A stretch of 64,000 bases of DNA. It comes from Chaunax sp. Z400 (taxonomy: Eukaryota; Chordata; Actinopteri; Lophiiformes; Chaunacidae). Of the stretch, positions 60,779-64,000 are shown piece after piece (positions within the stretch are counted from its first letter, which is position 1; every line of letters begins with the position of its first letter). The stretch spans positions 20,125,397-20,189,396 of the forward strand of contig CM075203.1 in assembly GCA_037577475.1 (NCBI GenBank), read 5' to 3'. Both the position numbers and the translations under genes were made by a program. The notes under the pieces are model-generated. The model searched no databases, was not told the origin of the DNA, and was given only the letters and a program-made list of their open reading frames with translations.

Positions 60779-61588
60779 CAGTGTCAGTGTGTGTGTGTGA
60801 CTAACCATTACACATATTCACTGCTGTTGCTCTCATGGTTAATAAATGTGATTACGTCCTGCTTTACAACAGGGTTTATAATGTCTTTATGAGCCAGGTC
60901 ACATCAGGCACCGGATTCCAAATGCTCACAACAAATGTCACTGAGACTAAGAGTATATGTATTCTTGATTTAGTGTGCACCTAATTGGATAAACAAAAGC
61001 ATTATGTCAGTAATGGATTCAGTCCTTCAGAATATCCTTGACTCATACTTTTAATTAGGTTCCTCTCTGCTGGAGAAAAGTCAAGGTGCACATCATTAGA
61101 ATTCAGTTTAAACTTGAAAATGACTGCAGTCTTGGCACTTTAGAAAGGACACAGAGGAGGTGTGTTTAAGGCACCACGAGGGTCACTCAGCGATGTGATG
61201 AGGAAGTTAAGCCGAAGAGGTGTTAGACTTTAGCGCTGACGTGACTCTTCCATCACAAGAGGATTTTTCCAGAGGTCGTTTCAGTTAAAGCTCAGATATT
61301 CCCAGCAGTGTGACGATGGCTGGATCACTGTGATGTTTGTTGTTTCAGTGAGATAACCTTAGCATTACTGTGTGTTGTGGTCCATACCCATGTCTGCCTA
61401 CATTGAACCCTGTGTACTTCACCATTACTATGTCTTAAAAATGGGAAATAAAGGTTTTATATCAACATTTCTACTCTGTAGAATATGATGTTCTCCAGTC
61501 AGCAGCTCAGGGTAAGTCTAATGCTATCAATGTGCTTTAAGGTAGAGTTTTCATCTTCATCATCATCATCATCATCATCATCTCTCAG
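60475..61588. other. non-coding stretch after the last trappc11 exon
   Basis: Contains a (GT)n microsatellite at about 60751-60799 and a (CAT)n run at 61555-61582. The final trappc11 exon encoding the C-terminal ~80 residues was looked for in all readable frames here and not found. Confidence 0.5.
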
Positions 61589-62410
61589 GACCTCAAGTAG
61601 GAGCTGAACATCAGCTCCCGAAAAAAACAAAGCACAACAGAGGATGTTCAACCAGTGATGGTGCACTTCTACACCTCCATCACTGAGTCCGTCCTCACCT
61701 CCTCCATCACCATCTGGTACGCTGCTGCCACTGCCAGAGACAAAGGCAGGCTGCAACGTATCATCAGCTGAGAAGGTGATTGGCTGCAACCTGCCATCCC
61801 TTCAGGACCTCTACATCTCCGGGACCCTGAAGATCGTAGCCGGCCCCTCCCACACAGGACAAAAACTTTTTGAGACTCTGGCAGGAGGCTGCGGTCCATC
61901 AGGACCAAAACCTCACACCACAAAAACATCTTCTTCCTGTCTGCTACTGGCCTCATCAACAAGGCACAGTCACCCGCCCCCCTGCACAGCTGCACAGCGA
62001 ACTCTGACTCTGACTCTTGTTCTACCCCCCATACCCACTACACATTCATTAATAGTCCCAGGACTCATGCATTACATGGACCATCCTCCCCCACTCACTA
62101 TATATGGCTGTGCCTCAACTGCAAACTGTGCATATGACAGACATTTTTGTTTTTGCACATGCTCCTTGCACATCCTCATGCATTTGCACATTATTTTATT
62201 TTTTATTTTCACTGCTCTGTATATTGCAGATGTTTCCTATATATTACATTTTATGTTTCTTGCGTATTGAAGACATTTTCCACCTCAATTTCTTTTTATA
62301 TCTGCACTTAGATTTATGTTAACGTTTGTGTAAGCATCAGAACACCAAGTCAAATACCTTGTATGTGCACACAAACACACACACAAACTTTTCTGACTCT
62401 GATTCTGAAT
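61589..62410 (+). pseudogene. L2-like LINE, C-terminal ORF2 relic and 3'UTR
   Basis: Frames carry motifs of the region after the reverse transcriptase of L2/CR1-clade LINEs: FYTSITESVLTSSITIWYAA, ARDKGRLQRIIS, then IGCNLPSLQDLYISGTL, PSHTGQKLFETL and a short Phe/Ser-rich end. In-frame stops and shifts break it. A T-rich 3'UTR with a CTGACTCTGATTCTGAA-like tail follows. It is a 5'-truncated dead copy. Confidence 0.75.
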
Positions 62411-64000
62411 ATTTTGACCATTAATAATCTGAACTGCCCAATAGAGTATCTGAAAACACATAAAATGACAAATAATAAATACATGCATTAGTACAATACA
62501 TAACAGAATCAATAATACGTCAATATAGAGTGTGATTGTTTAGTATGCATATGCTAACAGTGGTATACAAAGTGTTACCTGATTCTCTGGCAGCTCTTGT
62601 TTCTGCTACCTTGGTGAAGTGACCTGATGTGACTAGGAGGAGCTCTGCTCATTACTGGGGAAGGATGCAGAGAGCTGAGGCTCTCCTTTAGCCCCAGCAG
62701 TGGCCTTGATATGGTCATAACAAGCATGGACCCCTGTTGAATAAGAATAGGTCTTTAGTGGAGGCCTCCTCAGTAACCAGAATCTGTTTACCATTCTCTG
62801 TAAGGCCTCCACATTGGGAATATTTTTCCTCCCGGGAAGGATCCAAACAGGGCATTTGACACTAATGGGTATATCAGTTATCATCATATATCATTATATT
62901 CAACACTACAGTGTATTACGTGTATAATACATTTTCATCTATTGCGATAACCTCAGTTTTACGTATTTGATGAGGCCAAGGGAAAACTTGGCTGTCAGAT
63001 TTTTTAAGGCTCCACAAACAGCACACACAACTTTCCATTTCTATTCACTTTCATTAGCTATGCAGATGAATGAGTCTCAGCACATACATTATAAATTTAA
63101 AGTACTACTTTTCTTTTACTCCAGAGTAAAAGTGGAGTCATTAAAACAAAGTGTGTCTGTCTTCATTCCTTCCTAACCAGCAGCAGTGTTTCATTACAGC
63201 TCAGTTCATGAGATAATAAAGTGGTGAGGTTCAGGATCTCACCTAAAGAAGAGTTGTTCTTCTAACTGTAGGTGTGTCCCATTCTGCTACAACTATGCAG
63301 TCTGTCCTTGGCCTGGATTAGCAACTAAAAGAGACTAAATAAAGAAATAAGAAATAAAGAAATAAACAGAATAACTTTACTCAGCATACCAACTGTTTTG
63401 GAAAAGGTTGTAAGATTAGAGAGATCATCTCTGAAGTTTCTCCACATGTTTGTGATGCAACCCAATTTTAACATTTTGAATATATTATTAAGGAATGCAT
63501 TTAGAACAGAGTCTTAAGGCGCTACACAGAGGGTGAAAGGCAGTCTGTCCTGTTCAGACCTTGGTGATGTCTAAAATGCATGACCCACAGTAGCAAAATA
63601 CAAACCATTTCTTTTTTTATGACTTAATTTGTATTACTTTTCATATTTAGTACATTAACTAACTATTAACTACTATTAACTATTTCTAATAAGTCATCTG
63701 CAGAGGATACGCCTGTACATCCTTGCTCATAGCTCCTTCTCTCAGGCCTTCTCACTCCTCTGGATGCATTTTAAGAAGTGAAACATCCTTCAAGATAGAA
63801 CACAGATCAATTTCTGGTTCACATGCAGGAAGATGGAGGAGAGAGGAGATGAAACAGGACAAAATATAGAGAAATGAGAGGAGGCCTGAAAGCAGAATCA
63901 AAATGAAACCACTACTGTATACATTTCATTTTTTTAATGATGTCGCCATGTTTTCCCGCTGCCTAGTATGAACCAAAGTACTTCCTGAGAACACATGGCA
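62411..64000. other. non-coding stretch to the window end
   Basis: An A-rich AATAAAGAAATAAG repeat lies at about 63333-63368. No exon or other gene is recognised. The window ends in unannotated sequence. Confidence 0.5.

Noticed and set aside
61484..61511. Candidate last trappc11 exon
   Set aside because: Short frame between possible splice sites does not resemble the expected C-terminal sequence.

Overview
The window is intron-rich vertebrate nuclear DNA, almost certainly from a ray-finned fish, probably a percomorph teleost. Evidence: a Piwi gene closest to fish Piwil1/Ziwi, a short HIPK-like kinase of the kind expanded in teleosts, hAT, Tc1, L2-type and tRNA-SINE repeats typical of fish, and abundant (CA/TG)n microsatellites. 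There are no bacterial operons, CRISPR arrays or rRNAs. All recognisable genes lie on the + strand. LAYOUT: (1) 1-9.9 kb is gene-poor, with a hAT-like MITE and a Tc1/mariner transposase relic. (2) 9.96-15.6 kb holds a complete nine-exon HIPK-like kinase gene (463 codons) with a CCAAT/TATA promoter; its first intron carries a ~3 kb (TG)n-TTTTCGCTGTTGCT minisatellite. (3) 16.26-17.82 kb is a large, nearly symmetrical inverted repeat, followed by a LINE endonuclease relic (- strand) and a TC-rich tract. (4) 18.9-30.2 kb is mostly non-coding, with a possible minus-strand terminal exon broken by TAA (27.6-27.9 kb) and a 1.27 kb hAT element with matching TIRs and 8-bp target duplication (28.9-30.2 kb). 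(5) 30.6-45.06 kb holds piwil1: 19 exons, nearly the whole protein, full DDH slicer triad, lacking only the first coding exon and carrying one apparent +1 frameshift in a C8 run. (6) 47.2-48.6 kb holds C-terminal exons of spdl1 (Spindly), truncated and broken. (7) 51.1-60.5 kb holds 16 exons from the middle and C-terminal part of trappc11. This copy has an in-frame stop, a lost donor, a lost acceptor and at least one missing exon interval occupied by a MITE and a 1.2 kb 23-bp minisatellite. It is best read as an unprocessed pseudogene. (8) 60.5-64 kb is repeat-rich intergenic DNA with an L2-like LINE 3' end. The genes do not form a pathway: the kinase is a probable nuclear signalling regulator, piwil1 is the germline piRNA effector, and the spdl1/trappc11 pieces look like duplicated, decaying fragments placed side by side. 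No clearly new biological system is seen. The strongest leads are the graded minisatellite in the kinase intron, the spdl1-trappc11 relic locus, the piwil1 C8 frameshift and the 1.56 kb foldback.
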